A stretch of DNA of 64,000 bases from Helichrysum umbraculigerum (Eukaryota > Streptophyta > Magnoliopsida > Asterales > Asteraceae), in the NCBI GenBank assembly GCA_949592205.1, contig CATIUR010000004.1:89640337-89704336 (forward strand), written 5' to 3'. Each line of letters starts with the position of its first letter. The first letter of the stretch is position 1. Below the pieces are notes generated by a model. That model saw nothing but the letters and a program-made list of their open reading frames with translations, searched no databases and had not been told where the DNA came from. Position numbers and translations under genes: made by a program. This document shows positions 21,621 through 32,930 of the stretch, piece after piece.

Positions 21621-21810
21621 AGAGAATCCCGAGATTTTAGTCCATGTCATTACGTCGGACGTATATGTTTCCGAAAAGATGTGTTGTCACTAATGTGACG
21701 TCGTAAGTTACCGCGTAACTCATAATAGTTTGGGTATACTCATTGTATAGTTTAATAAGTCGCACGTTCAAAAGTGGTTAAAGTTTACCAACCGCTAGGT
21801 TCGAAGCGAC
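21621..21810 (-). other. 3' untranslated stretch of G1
   Basis: No coding signal. It ends with the SIRE-1 target copy GCGAC (21806-21810) and continues at 33627 once SIRE-1 is removed. Confidence 0.6.
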
Positions 21811-22501
21811 TGTTAGTCCCTGTTTAACTTAATAAACAATCGTATGTAATAAGCTTTGAATATATTATTGAGAAGTTGCGGAATCACACTCAATAATATT
21901 AAGAAGATCAACAACTATCAATTAATATAATGAACATAAGAATATACCGAAAGCTTCAATCTTATTAATGATATAAGACGAATACACTTGATGTATTAGG
22001 GTTACAGAAAACCTTGAAGCTGTGCAAAAAATACGTTAACCTATCTAGGTCTAAAGGATCTCTATTTATAACACATAGAGTCCTATACAATCTCCTACAT
22101 ATATGGAATATAATAACTTCCATAACCGACTCAAACTTATCACAAAATCATAAACAGTTGTAACTACCATTCTGAAGTAAACAGTTGTAACTGTTACACA
22201 TTCAGTGGTAACTGCTTCAATTGTAACGAAGACTAAGTACAAATATATAATCAGTGTTAACTGTTTCATATATAACTAACAGTTACAAATACATAAGCAG
22301 TTTTAACTACTTACAGACACATAACTATCAGTTGTAATCTATCTTCAATCAGTTGTAACACTTGTCTTCTCTTCAGTTTTCTTCTATCAGTTGTAACTTC
22401 GTAAAGACAGTTTTATCCTTTAAAACAAACAGTTTTAATCACTTGTACTCTGTCTTCTCATCAAGACTTCAACTCAGACCTGAAACAGTTTTGACCCAAC
22501 A
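21811..22501 (-). repeat. 3' LTR of SIRE-1
   Basis: Plus-strand ends TGTTAGTCCC and TTGACCCAACA; 691 bp; partner 32931-33621. It is studded with CAGTTGTAAC-type words. Confidence 0.95.
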
Positions 22502-22516
22502 ATCTCCCCCTAAACT
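22502..22516 (-). promoter_or_regulatory. Polypurine tract of SIRE-1
   Basis: The minus strand reads AAGTTTAGGGGGAGAT just before the LTR. Confidence 0.85.
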
Positions 22517-22587
22517 TAATCTGTCCTTCACAGCATTAAGTTTCTTCAATCCTCCATTATGAGCTTCACAAAATTCTTTCAAAACTG

Positions 22588-25500
22588 TTAGTCATTTCTT
22601 CTCTTTCTTCTATCTATCTCCTCCTTCTTATGAATCTGATTCAGCACCATATATACCAATTCCAGAGCTACATCATCTAAAACTGCAGCTTGTAGCCTTG
22701 CATTTCTCAAGCCCATCAAAAATCTCAGATTTATATCATAAAATCTATCTGTCAATAACCACATAAATACTGCATCATCCATAACGATCTGATGTACTCC
22801 AGGTTTGGCATGATAAATCCAATTTCTGACCTTGCTAAAAGTAGCAAACTGAAATGGAAACTCTTCTGGCTCAAACATAGCCTTAATCCAATGCCATGTA
22901 ACTTTCTCAACCAGATTATCAAACTTTTTCAAATCTAAACCCTTTTCCATCCCAATCTCATACATTCTCACCAAATCAGTCCTACTAATCCTCTTTATCA
23001 AATCCCTAAATGATCTCCACCAAGATATATTTCCATCTGCTCTTTCAATTTTAATCTTGTGAATCTTAACAGGATTGACAAATTGCTCAATAGACCAATC
23101 AATGATACCAGGTAATTCAACATTAATTACCTCAGATTCCATTGGTTGTAACAGAATAAACTCCTTTAATTCATCAACATTCCTTTCTCTATCAGGAATT
23201 TCATCTAACTCTCTTTTCTTTCTTTCAATTTCATCTTTCTTCCTCTTCTCAGCTTCTACCTTTTCTCTTTTTTCTTTTTCTTCTTTTTCCTTCAATTTCC
23301 TTTCTTTTTCAGCCTTTTTTCTTTCTTTTTCAACTTCCTTCTTTTTCTTTTCAGCTTCTTTCTTTTATTTTTCTTTCTTCTCAATCACATCAGGATTCAT
23401 ATCATCTTTATTCCATAACTCCTGCAATCTCTCTAAACTCATCTGTTTCAATGCATTCAAAGGAATATACCCACCTTTTAGCTTTGTAATTAAGTTCTTC
23501 TTCATCTGAGCTTTTGTTGGTGGTTTTGCTGCCTTTTTCTTTCTTGCTTCTTCTGCTTTCTTTTTCTTAATCTGATCAACAAGATATTCAATATCATCCT
23601 GTCTCTGCTCTTTCAGTAAATATTCATCCCATTCTGCCACTTGCTCTTTTGTCATTTTTACAAACTTTCCTTCCTCAATCTCAACATCAATCAAATCTTC
23701 TGCATTTAGCTCAGCCTGTAACCTTTGTGCATATTCAGTATCATGAGCAGTTACTTCTGGTGGCACTGGTTTTTGCTTTTTCTTCTTTGGTTCTTCTACC
23801 AGTTTTCCCTTGCCCTTATCTTTTGGATTAATCTTTGGCAAATCTTTCTTCTGTTGAACAGGAGCAGCAACAGGTTCTCTAATCTGAAATCCAGGCAAAG
23901 ATGGTTGTTGTGTAGATGTCTTCTTTGGAGTTTCAACCTTCTTTCCTGTTCCTGTCATCTTAGCAGTTTTAACTGGAATGCTCTTTTTCCTAGTCTTTTC
24001 AACTTGTTGAGCATCAGTTTGAGCATCGGTCTTTTCTTCTTCTTTTTCCACTGCTATCTCAGGTTTATTAACCTCATCATCATCATCACCATCAATTTGT
24101 AACTCCTCAGTCTTTTCACCCATATTAACCTCTGCAGTTTGCTCCACTGACCCAATAACCTCAGTATGTTCAGATATATTATCATCTGCCACTGGGTCAT
24201 TCATCTCTGTTTCCACTGTCTCATACACTGACTCATTTATTTCTGGCTCTGTTGGTGGTGTTGGAGGTGTATGCACAAACTCATCATCCTCTGGTTGTTC
24301 CATCTCCATTTCTTCATCAACCTTCTCATCATCATCCACCACCATGTCACTCTTATTCTTCTTATCACCCAAATTTGTCCAGACCTTCTCCCCCTTTTTG
24401 AAAGCATTTTGTGGAAATTGATAAGCATCCTCAGGTTCAGAAGTATCATGAACCAAATATTTCCTTCCTTTCTTTAAACATTTAATAACAATCCATTCTA
24501 ACTGCTGCACTCTCCTCTGCAATTGAGTGATAATTTCATCCTTAGCCTTATTCTTCTTCATCTCCTTTACAAATTCAGCCCAAACATAATCAACCATTTT
24601 CGTCAATTCCAAGTTAGTTCTAGCCTCAACACCTTCAGGATGTGCATCCTTTGGTGAATCATTGACATCATCAAACTCTGACTCATGCCTAGCATGATCA
24701 TCAAAGTCCCCTTGGTTCTTGGTACTGGGACCACTAGGATCATCTACAGGTGTAGAATCATTTCCATGTGTTGCCTCTGATGGGGTCTTATTAATGTTAC
24801 TTCTGTCCTGCTCTGCCAGTGGGCTAGAAGCAGTAGAAGCAGCCCTCTCAGAATGATCATCATCCTCCTCATTGATCATCTGCTGTGATGAATCATTTGA
24901 CTGAGACACCTGAGCAGCAGCAGCCTCAGATGCCTGTTTTCTAGCCTTTTTGGCTTTAGTAGATTTAGCTGTTGTGGTCCCTTGTTTTCTTTTATTACCC
25001 TCAACTACTGTGGGTTGAGAAGTGGTGGGTAGAACCATTCTCTCAGTAGTTGGTTCAGCTTCAGTTGGTGGTACTGATGCTGTGGTGGAAGGTGCAGGAA
25101 GCATTGTAGAAAATAATGCTGTAACCTTCCCAGAAAATTTAGTATCTCTCTTCATATTTACAAAAACTTTTGGTTTAAAAGAGACAATACCAATAACTTT
25201 CTCAAGTGCAGTTATATTAGGAATTTGTTCATTTAAGAACAACTGCACAAAACGTGGATACATCAAAAATTTAATTTTTGGCTGCTCAATGTTTCTAAGC
25301 ATACCAGAAAATATCAGATTTGAAAAATTAAACCTTTGACTAGTTGCAAGACAAGCAATTGCATAACCAATGTTGCTTCCAAACTGCTCAAAAGATTATC
25401 TCTTAGATGATAAGCAGTGTAAAATCGTATGTATTAAAAACCTCCACTGATGAGAAAATAAGGTTTTCTGAAAAGTAAAAACTTCAAAAGAACCCTCATA

Positions 25501-25860
25501 ACCCATCAATCGTAAAGTATTATACATAACAATATCATCTAAAGAAGTTTTACCTGCCTCATCATCTAGTTGTAATGAAGCTCTAACAGTAGCTTCTGTA
25601 ACTACAACACGTGTATCCATAACTTCTGAAACGATTCTTTTAATCCCCTGTTCCTCTTCTATTGATGCATTCACCCAGAAATTGTTGATATGATCGTGAG
25701 ATATCCTGGGTGCTACAGTGAGAGCATGACGAATATGTGAAGCACGAAGGAAATCAATGATTTCCACATACTCGTTTGCCTCAGCGGGCTTCATTAAGAA
25801 TGCGATCATATTAAGATCTTTTCCAATCGGTAGTTGAACAGTAGACGAAGTCGATGCCAT
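22588..25860 (-). pseudogene. Third ORF of SIRE-1, interrupted by two stop codons
   Basis: It starts at the ATG at 25860 (MASTSSTVQL) and follows one frame to 22588, about 1090 codons. A TAA at 25396-25398 replaces a Ser codon of SIRE-2, and another TAA at 23365-23367 replaces a Lys codon in the charged helix. The remainder lines up with the intact SIRE-2 protein: an N-terminal domain of about 250 residues, a basic NLS-like patch, a long acidic and Lys-rich middle and a conserved C-terminal domain. The C-terminus is extended relative to SIRE-2 by a small indel at the end. Function unknown; see the SIRE-2 copy. Confidence 0.88.
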
Positions 25861-26526
25861 GATAAGAAATCAAGTAATCGAAAAGAATCGAAGATGATTG
25901 TACAGAATTGAGAATCGATGAGACCTAGCGCAGTGGTTTGTATGTGTAATTTTGAAAGCGTAATGAAAAACCCTAAGTGTTGAGAGTTAAGTACTAAAAT
26001 TAAATCAGTTGTAAACCCTAATTTGACCAAATCCCCAATTATAACTAAAACAGTGTTAATTAAGAAAAATAACACGTTCAGTGATAATTGTGAAAATAAC
26101 CATCAGTGGTAATCAACACTTGGTTTCTCAAATGCATCATTTATATAATAAAGCTAGCAGTGCTCACTTGTACAAGCAGTACCAACCGACCAAGGCAGTG
26201 CTAACTTAATACAAGTAGTACTTCAGATCTAGCAAAACCATATAAACAAAGTAGTGGTTGAATTTTTTTTTTTTACCGACAAGCAGTTAAACTCCAAAGT
26301 ATAGCAATAGAACCTGCAGTGTTAATGCAAACAAAAATACAAGAATACAGTGTTAACTATACACTAACAGTGGTGAAATGATTATTACCACTGTTTATAC
26401 TAAAAGTAGTAAACAGTGATAACGATACACATTACACACAATCAGTGTTTAATTAACAAATCAGTATTAACCCAAATGAAAAACACAGTAGATATTATTC
26501 AGAGAGCAGTAATAAAAAAAAATAAC
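25861..26526 (-). other. Spacer between pol and third ORF of SIRE-1
   Basis: 666 bp of AT-rich sequence with many CAGTGTTAAC, CAGTGGTAAT and CAGTAGTA-like words and a T run near 26260-26272. It may hold a promoter or splice site for the third ORF; I see no coding potential. Confidence 0.55.
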
Positions 26527-29500
26527 TTATGACAAATTGATCATTCCAATACTAGTAACCAAGAATGTGAATCTGCCTACATCAAAAGCTTTTGTAAACA
26601 GATCAGCAAACTGATTATCAGTATGAACTTTCAAAATTTGAATAAGTCTTTTCTCATTACAATCTCTAATGAAATGATATCTGATTTCAATGTGCTTTGT
26701 TTTAGAATGTTTAACTGGGTTATTTATAATACTGATTGCAGAACTATTATCAATAAAAATAGGAGTATTAAGAAAGGTAAAACCATAATCTAACATCTGA
26801 TTCTGAATCCATAGCACTTGAGCACAACAACTTGCAGCTGCTACATATTCTGCCTCTGCTGTAGATGTAGATACAGTGGTTTGTTTCTTGCATTGCCATG
26901 AAACCAATCTATCTCCCAAAAATTGACAACCTCCTGATGTAGATTTCCTGTCCAGATTAGCTCCTCCATAATCACTATCTGTATAAGCTAGCAGATCAAA
27001 AGAAGTAAACTTTGGATACCAAAGGCCCAATTTTGGTTGACCCTTCAAATATCTAAATATTCTTTTGACTGCAAGAAGATGTGACAGCTTTGGATTAGCT
27101 TGAAATCTTGCACATAAGCACACTGCAAACATGATGTCAGGTCTTGATGAAGTGAGATACATAAGAGACCCGATCATTGATCTGTAAAGATGTTCATCCA
27201 CACTCTCCCCCTCAAGATCTGCATGTAATTTCTTGTTTGTCTCAACTGGTGTGCTTCCAACTTTAGCATCTTTATACCCAAACTGATCCAATATATCATT
27301 AACATACTTACTTTGATGAATAAAGATTCCTTCTTTCTGTTGCTTCACTTGCAGCCCCAAGAAAAATGTTAATTCTCCCATGGAGCTCATCTTGAACTTT
27401 TCATGCATCAATGATTCAAACTCCTTGCAAAGACTATCCTTTGTTGAACCAAAAATGATATCATCTACATAGATTTGAACCAGTAGTATATCATTCTTAA
27501 TTCTTTTAGTAAACAAAGTTTTATCTGTTGCACCCCTTTTGAATCCATTCTGCAACAGATAATCTGAAAAAGTATCATACCAAGCTCTAGGTGCTTGGTG
27601 TAATCCATAAAGAGCTTTTTCAAGTTTGAAAACTTTATCAGGAAACTTAGAATCTTCAAACCCTGGTGGTTGACATACATAAACCTCTTCCTGTATAGTG
27701 CCATACAGAAAAGCACTCTTAACATCCATCTGATACACAATGAATCCCTTGAATGAAGCATAAGCCAAAAACAATCTAATTGCCTCTATTCTTGCAACAG
27801 GTGCAAAGACCTCATCATAATCAATCCCCTCTTCTTGTGAATATCCCTGTGCAACCAATCTAGCCTTGTTTTTGATCACTATACCTCTTTCATCCTTCTT
27901 GTTTTTGAAAATCCATTTAGTACCTATTGCCCTCTTCCCTTTAGGCAAATCAACCAATGTCCAGACTTCTTGAATCTTAAACTGAAACAACTCCTCTTGC
28001 ATAGCTTCAATCCAACTAGGATCTCTCAAAGCTTCAGTAACCTTCTTTGGTTCTGTTTGAGACAGAAAACAGGCAAATAAAGAAGTATTAACAGCTTCTG
28101 TATCAAGATTTACTTCATCCTCATTTGCTGAAGCTTTAAACACCTGACTTTGATTTCTTGTTTTAACAGCAGATTCAATATCTCCTATCACATTCTCAAG
28201 TGGATGATCTTTATGAGTAATGTATTTAGATACTGCTGTTTCTTGAATCCCCACCTCCAAGTTGGTAAAATTTCCTTCTTGTCCAGACTCACTACTTGAC
28301 ACTTCTCTTGCAATTCTCTTTGACACAGGAGTAGAACTCATCAAATGTAGATAATTCAATTGTTCCTGCTCCGTGTCAAAATGCTTTGTTGGTGTTTGAT
28401 CAACATCCACACCTGCCTTTGTATTCTTCTGGACTGGACTCATATCACTGTCTTCTGTACTGTCTTCCATAACAGGTCTATCAGAATCATCAACATGAGA
28501 AAATGATGTTTCATCTGATTTTTCTGTTTCCAAATTCTGTGATGTCTTTGGTTGATCAGTTTCAAACACTTCTGGAGGATCAGGAGACCAAATTGGAAAT
28601 AATATGTATTCCAATGAATCCTTCTTCATTTCAACTGATATTCCTGAGTCTGATCTACCTTCTCCATTAGCTGTTCCTGTATTTGTACCTGCACTTGTAC
28701 CTGCACTAGTATCCACATTTGTATATCTAAAAGCAGTATTAAGTGCATCAATATCAAATAGTGATTCAGGACCTTTTCCTTCAGGATTAACAGTGTTTTC
28801 ATTAAAAGTGATGTGCATTGATTCTTCTATGATCCTGGTTCTTTGATTGAATGCTCTATATGATTTACTTTGAATAGAGTAACCAACAAATATCCCCTCA
28901 TCTGCCTTACTTTGAAACTTACCTAAGTGATCTTTGGTATTTAAGATAGTACAAGGACACCCAAAAGATTTTAAGAAACTAACCAAAGGCTTTCTCTTAA
29001 ATAACAGTTCATATGGTGTCTTGTTATGAGGCTTAACAACTAATACTCTATTCTGAACATAGCAAGCTGTGCTAACTGCCTTTGCCCAAAAGGACATAGG
29101 TAGCTTTGCATCAGATAGCATGGTTCTAGCAGCCTCAATCAGTGTCCTATTCCTCCTTTCAGCTACTCCATTTTGTTGAGGAGTTCTAGGTGCACTAAAT
29201 TCTCTCTTAATACCTTTAACTTCACAGAATTTATCCATCTCATGATTTTTAAATTCTGTTCCATTATCACTTCTGATGATTTTTACTCTTTTATCCAATT
29301 GATTTTCCATCTTAGTTATAAATGATCTAAGTATTTCACCTGTCTCATCCTTTGTCCTAAGAAAGAAAACCCATGTAAATCTAGTGTAATCATCAATAAT
29401 CACAAGGCAGTAAGACTTTTTCCCCATACTACTGATACTGGTTGGTCCAAATAAGTCCATATGCAATAAGTGTAAGGGTGTGCTATTTGTGTTCACAGAT

Positions 29501-30093
29501 TTGGACTTAAATGAAGATTTGTGTTGCTTTCCCTTTTGACAAGAAACACAATGATCATCACATGAATAGACCTTTTCAGGCAAACCTCTAACAAGCTTGT
29601 TTTTGACAAGTTTATTAATGGTTTTGAAATTCATGTGACACATCCTCCTATGCCACAATTCAGATTCATTCACACTTGCTTTAGAAATAAGGCAGTTTAA
29701 ATCAGGTTGAGGTGTCATATTTACTAAGTCACACTTATATACATTATCTTGCCTTGGAATTCTCATTAAAATCATGTTTTCAGGTATTTTGAATTCCTTG
29801 GACAAGATAAGGCATTCAGTGTCAGTAAAATGAACTGGGTTCTTTTTATCTGTGATTTGAATCACACTTAGCAAATTATACCTCAGTTGTTCCACAAAAT
29901 AAACATTATCAAAACTTAGCTTTTCACTCTGAACTGTTCCTTTCCCTGTGATCCTTCCTCCTTTTGGATTACTTCCAAAAGCTACATATCCTCCATCAAA
30001 AGATTTGAAATCCTGTAGCTTTCCTTTGTCTCCAGTCATGTGCCTTGAGCATCCACTATCGATGTGCCATAAGCTTTTTGGCTTGCCCTGCAC
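26527..30093 (-). CDS. Pol polyprotein of SIRE-1 (protease, integrase, RT, RNase H)
   Basis: A 1188-codon open frame with no break. Near residue 12 is the protease motif IDSGCSRHMTG. The integrase zinc module uses H148, H153, C182 and C185, and the catalytic acids are D213, D276 and E312 with Copia D-35-E spacing. RT has MDVKSAFLYG near 790 and YVDD at 875-878. RNase H has DSDYGG and a TAEAEY motif near the C-terminus. The frame has no nearby ATG: its upstream limit on the track is a GTG, and TGA and TAA stops separate it in frame from gag. Expression therefore needs read-through or splicing; a good acceptor (pyrimidine run, then TTTGTGCAG) ends at 30088. It would make cDNA and integrate it. 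Confidence 0.93.
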   Translation of the reverse strand: MQGKPKSLWHIDSGCSRHMTGDKGKLQDFKSFDGGYVAFGSNPKGGRITGKGTVQSEKLSFDNVYFVEQLRYNLLSVIQITDKKNPVHFTDTECLILSKEFKIPENMILMRIPRQDNVYKCDLVNMTPQPDLNCLISKASVNESELWHRRMCHMNFKTINKLVKNKLVRGLPEKVYSCDDHCVSCQKGKQHKSSFKSKSVNTNSTPLHLLHMDLFGPTSISSMGKKSYCLVIIDDYTRFTWVFFLRTKDETGEILRSFITKMENQLDKRVKIIRSDNGTEFKNHEMDKFCEVKGIKREFSAPRTPQQNGVAERRNRTLIEAARTMLSDAKLPMSFWAKAVSTACYVQNRVLVVKPHNKTPYELLFKRKPLVSFLKSFGCPCTILNTKDHLGKFQSKADEGIFVGYSIQSKSYRAFNQRTRIIEESMHITFNENTVNPEGKGPESLFDIDALNTAFRYTNVDTSAGTSAGTNTGTANGEGRSDSGISVEMKKDSLEYILFPIWSPDPPEVFETDQPKTSQNLETEKSDETSFSHVDDSDRPVMEDSTEDSDMSPVQKNTKAGVDVDQTPTKHFDTEQEQLNYLHLMSSTPVSKRIAREVSSSESGQEGNFTNLEVGIQETAVSKYITHKDHPLENVIGDIESAVKTRNQSQVFKASANEDEVNLDTEAVNTSLFACFLSQTEPKKVTEALRDPSWIEAMQEELFQFKIQEVWTLVDLPKGKRAIGTKWIFKNKKDERGIVIKNKARLVAQGYSQEEGIDYDEVFAPVARIEAIRLFLAYASFKGFIVYQMDVKSAFLYGTIQEEVYVCQPPGFEDSKFPDKVFKLEKALYGLHQAPRAWYDTFSDYLLQNGFKRGATDKTLFTKRIKNDILLVQIYVDDIIFGSTKDSLCKEFESLMHEKFKMSSMGELTFFLGLQVKQQKEGIFIHQSKYVNDILDQFGYKDAKVGSTPVETNKKLHADLEGESVDEHLYRSMIGSLMYLTSSRPDIMFAVCLCARFQANPKLSHLLAVKRIFRYLKGQPKLGLWYPKFTSFDLLAYTDSDYGGANLDRKSTSGGCQFLGDRLVSWQCKKQTTVSTSTAEAEYVAAASCCAQVLWIQNQMLDYGFTFLNTPIFIDNSSAISIINNPVKHSKTKHIEIRYHFIRDCNEKRLIQILKVHTDNQFADLFTKAFDVGRFTFLVTSIGMINLS

Positions 30094-30114
30094 AAACAGT
30101 CAAAAAGAGAATTA
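30088..30114 (-). promoter_or_regulatory. Gag-pol junction with two in-frame stops and a splice-acceptor-like site
   Basis: Gag ends with TAA (30112-30114); a TGA follows in frame at 30100-30102. The sequence then reads CTGTTTGTGCAG before the pol codons. Frame is kept across the junction, and the whole motif is identical in SIRE-2. Confidence 0.6.
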
Positions 30115-32832
30115 ATTTCTCTTGGGAACCCAAACCAATTTGGCTTTGGGTTTCCCATGTGCATTCACATATTCAACTTTCTTGAAGATTATTGATTGTG
30201 ATGCACTGTTGGAATTTGGATCTGTTAATTTATCAGTCTTAATAGGTGTCCAAATCCAACTTATTTTAGACTTAACAGTGTTCTTTGGCTTGACAGTTTT
30301 AACTGTTTTACCAATCGAAGAGTCAGTGTTAATTTTGTTAACACTGTTTTTGTATTTGGTTACCACTGTTTTAGTCTTTAAACTTTCAGCTAAATTTGTT
30401 ATTACTGCTGCAGTAGATTTACCTATAGCAGTGCTTAACATGTTAGCCTTTGGGTTTATCTTCTGAACTCTGGCAGTACGATTAACTTTTGATTGAAAAT
30501 TTTGTTTGTTACTCATATTTGCTTTTGTCCATGACTGTTTTCTAATCCTTTGAACATTCTCAGGATTATGATAGCAGTCATATTGAAGATGACCCATTTT
30601 TCCACATATAAAGCAAGACATTTCTTTAATCACAGTAACATTATTACCCAGTTTTTGTGAAACCATTTGATTCCAATTTCTTTGATTACCTCTGGGTTTT
30701 TGATTTTGAAAATTCTGTGAAGAAGAAGTACTTGCTTTACATTTACAGTTAACACAGTTATTCACAACAGATTTAACAACAGGTTTAGTAACTGAATTAA
30801 CTGTATTACTAACATATCCTAACCCATGTTTAGATTTGTTAGTATTCATGCTCACATTCTCTAAGTCCAGTTTAACCTTTTCCTTAAACATTTTCTTACC
30901 CTCTTCTAGTTTATCAGTTTTAAGATTAGAAACTAGATCAGTAATTACTCTCCTCACATTCTCACATGTTGACTCAGACTTAGATGATTCAGATTTCACA
31001 CTCTTCTCACTATCAGATGTCCTATCACTTTGATCATCTTCCTCAGTCCAATCACTAATCTCACCTTCTACAAACAGCTCATTATCTGATAAAATTTTAA
31101 TTGGATCAGCCTTTTTAACCTCATCTGTCATTCCTCTTTTAAGTGAATTGATATCAATTTCACTTTTAGGAGGAAAGTAGGTGTGATTATAAGGTGGAGG
31201 TACATTATTGTACCCTAATCCAGTCTTAATTTTATCATGGATCTGTGAATCAATAAGTTTATTGACACTCTTAGAAGCATATTCTAATTTATTTACATCA
31301 AGTCTTATGCTATCTCTTTCACATGTGACCTCAGTAAGTTTCTTAGATAACAACTCGACTTTATCTTTGAAAGTGTCTCTCTCCCACCTAGCATATTCAA
31401 TGTCATATTTAAACTGTGTTGCATTGACTTCATATGCCTTTATTTGATTTTCCAAATTTTCAATGACTGCTATGGTATGTTTACTTTTGATTTCCCATTG
31501 TTTTAATTCCTCACACACTTTTATATTATGATCCCTGTAATGTTTAACAGTTTGTTTACAAACAGCAGAACATAATTTATTTTGTACCTCAGTAGGAACT
31601 TCTGACATTTTGTCAGATTCTGCAATGGCCATGAGACATTGATTCTTCACTACATGTTCTTCTTGATCACTCCAGTCCCATCCACATCCATCCATAGATA
31701 CCAATGCATTTGCTGAAGCACCCTGAATTGGAATGTTTCTGGTTTGAGTTCCAATGTTTCCAGCTCTCTGACCATTACCATTCTGCTCTTGCCTAGGGTT
31801 TCTGCATTCTCTAGCAAAGTGTCCCATCTTGTGATAGTTGAAACACTCAATCTTGCTCTTATCAAACCAATTTGCATCATTCCTCTTGTATGCAAAATTG
31901 TTTCTACCAGTCCTCTGCATGAACCTTTTTGCTCTCTGAGTAATCAATGCAATTTGCCACTTAATGTCCATCTCCTCTAGATCATCACCATCAAATTGTT
32001 CCAGATCTTCATTAGTAAGTGAAGAATTCACATTACTTGCAAAGAAAGATTCTAATATCTGATCATTAGAACTATTTGATGATGATCCTGCTCCTCCTGA
32101 AACATAAGTAGAACCCAATTGACTTGATTCTACCTTTGTTCCAGCCATAGACATAAAAGCAGCATTATGACTATACCCAGTTGCTTGCTTCTTACTTTCC
32201 ACCTCAGACTCAAAGTTCCTCAGATCATTGTATATATCTTCTAGTTCCTTAACTTCAATGTCTGAACTCTGCCTCAATCCAACAGTATAGATTGTCCATT
32301 CATCACCTAATGATCTTAAGAACTTTCTGTTAAGATCTTCTTTGTCAATCTTAACCTTGTGATTTTCCAATTCTCCAACTAATTTAGTAAACCTATCAAA
32401 GGTTTGAGTTAGAGTTTCAGTTTTCACATGGCTAAAATTTTCAAATTGTTGCTTTAACAGAGATCTTTTATTCTTTTTGGTGTTATCATTACCACCAAAC
32501 CTCTTCTCAATCGTCTCCATTAGTACCTTGGGATCTTCACAAGTATCAAATCTGCTCTGATGCTCATTCGGAATGGATAGCAACAGAGTACTAAGTGCCT
32601 TGTACTCAGTAGATTTGATTTTCCTCTCTGCTTCAGATGTTGGTGGTGCTCTTGGTTGCTTTACTCCATCACCATCAAGCGTTACTGGAATACCATTAAC
32701 AACAACTTCCCACATCTGATAATCCGTGAGAAGCATATATTGCCTGATTCTGACCTTCCACAGGTCAAACTCATCAGGTTTAAGCATTGGAATCTTTGTT
32801 GCTTGAATTCCTTCATTACCTTCAGTCGCCAT
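30112..32832 (-). CDS. Gag of SIRE-1, 906 residues, two zinc-knuckle sites
   Basis: The ATG at 32832 is chosen because the longer reading begins at TTG; it sits in a good context (TCAATGGCG). Numbering from the longer reading, a Copia gag/UBN2-type domain covers about residues 20-215. A zinc knuckle at 333-346 (CFNYHKMGHFAREC) has Tyr at its second Cys, where SIRE-2 has Cys. A coiled-coil-like stretch lies near 430-535, and an acidic Ser-rich region near 590-630. A second, intact knuckle lies at 743-756 (CFICGKMGHLQYDC), and the C-terminus is basic. The protein would form the particle and bind RNA. The length, about twice that of small Copia gags, is typical of SIRE-like elements. Confidence 0.92.
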   Translation of the reverse strand: MATEGNEGIQATKIPMLKPDEFDLWKVRIRQYMLLTDYQMWEVVVNGIPVTLDGDGVKQPRAPPTSEAERKIKSTEYKALSTLLLSIPNEHQSRFDTCEDPKVLMETIEKRFGGNDNTKKNKRSLLKQQFENFSHVKTETLTQTFDRFTKLVGELENHKVKIDKEDLNRKFLRSLGDEWTIYTVGLRQSSDIEVKELEDIYNDLRNFESEVESKKQATGYSHNAAFMSMAGTKVESSQLGSTYVSGGAGSSSNSSNDQILESFFASNVNSSLTNEDLEQFDGDDLEEMDIKWQIALITQRAKRFMQRTGRNNFAYKRNDANWFDKSKIECFNYHKMGHFARECRNPRQEQNGNGQRAGNIGTQTRNIPIQGASANALVSMDGCGWDWSDQEEHVVKNQCLMAIAESDKMSEVPTEVQNKLCSAVCKQTVKHYRDHNIKVCEELKQWEIKSKHTIAVIENLENQIKAYEVNATQFKYDIEYARWERDTFKDKVELLSKKLTEVTCERDSIRLDVNKLEYASKSVNKLIDSQIHDKIKTGLGYNNVPPPYNHTYFPPKSEIDINSLKRGMTDEVKKADPIKILSDNELFVEGEISDWTEEDDQSDRTSDSEKSVKSESSKSESTCENVRRVITDLVSNLKTDKLEEGKKMFKEKVKLDLENVSMNTNKSKHGLGYVSNTVNSVTKPVVKSVVNNCVNCKCKASTSSSQNFQNQKPRGNQRNWNQMVSQKLGNNVTVIKEMSCFICGKMGHLQYDCYHNPENVQRIRKQSWTKANMSNKQNFQSKVNRTARVQKINPKANMLSTAIGKSTAAVITNLAESLKTKTVVTKYKNSVNKINTDSSIGKTVKTVKPKNTVKSKISWIWTPIKTDKLTDPNSNSASQSIIFKKVEYVNAHGKPKAKLVWVPKRN

Positions 32833-32915
32833 TGAAATCAAAACTTAATATATGAACTAAAACTCAAATACTAATACTAATAATCCCAGATCTTCCTGTC
32901 TTCAAAGCTTCACAA

Positions 32916-32927
32916 GCTCTGATACCA
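32916..32927 (-). promoter_or_regulatory. Primer-binding site of SIRE-1
   Basis: On the minus strand TGGTATCAGAGC, continuing TTGTGA, lies three bases inside the 5' LTR and matches the initiator methionine tRNA end. Confidence 0.92.
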
Positions 32928-32930
32928 CTT

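Noticed and set aside
22066..22269. 67-codon minus-strand frame in the SIRE-1 LTR, repeated at 33186-33389
   Set aside because: Repeated only because both LTRs are copies; it covers the TATA and leader region and lacks domain features.
23075..23509. Ser/Phe-rich plus-strand frame opposite the third ORF
   Set aside because: It is the antisense shadow of the Lys/Glu-rich helix; it recurs at 42185-42598 for the same reason.
32916..32927. tRNA-like match
   Set aside because: Only the 12-18 bases complementary to a tRNA 3' end are present; it is a primer-binding site, not a tRNA gene.
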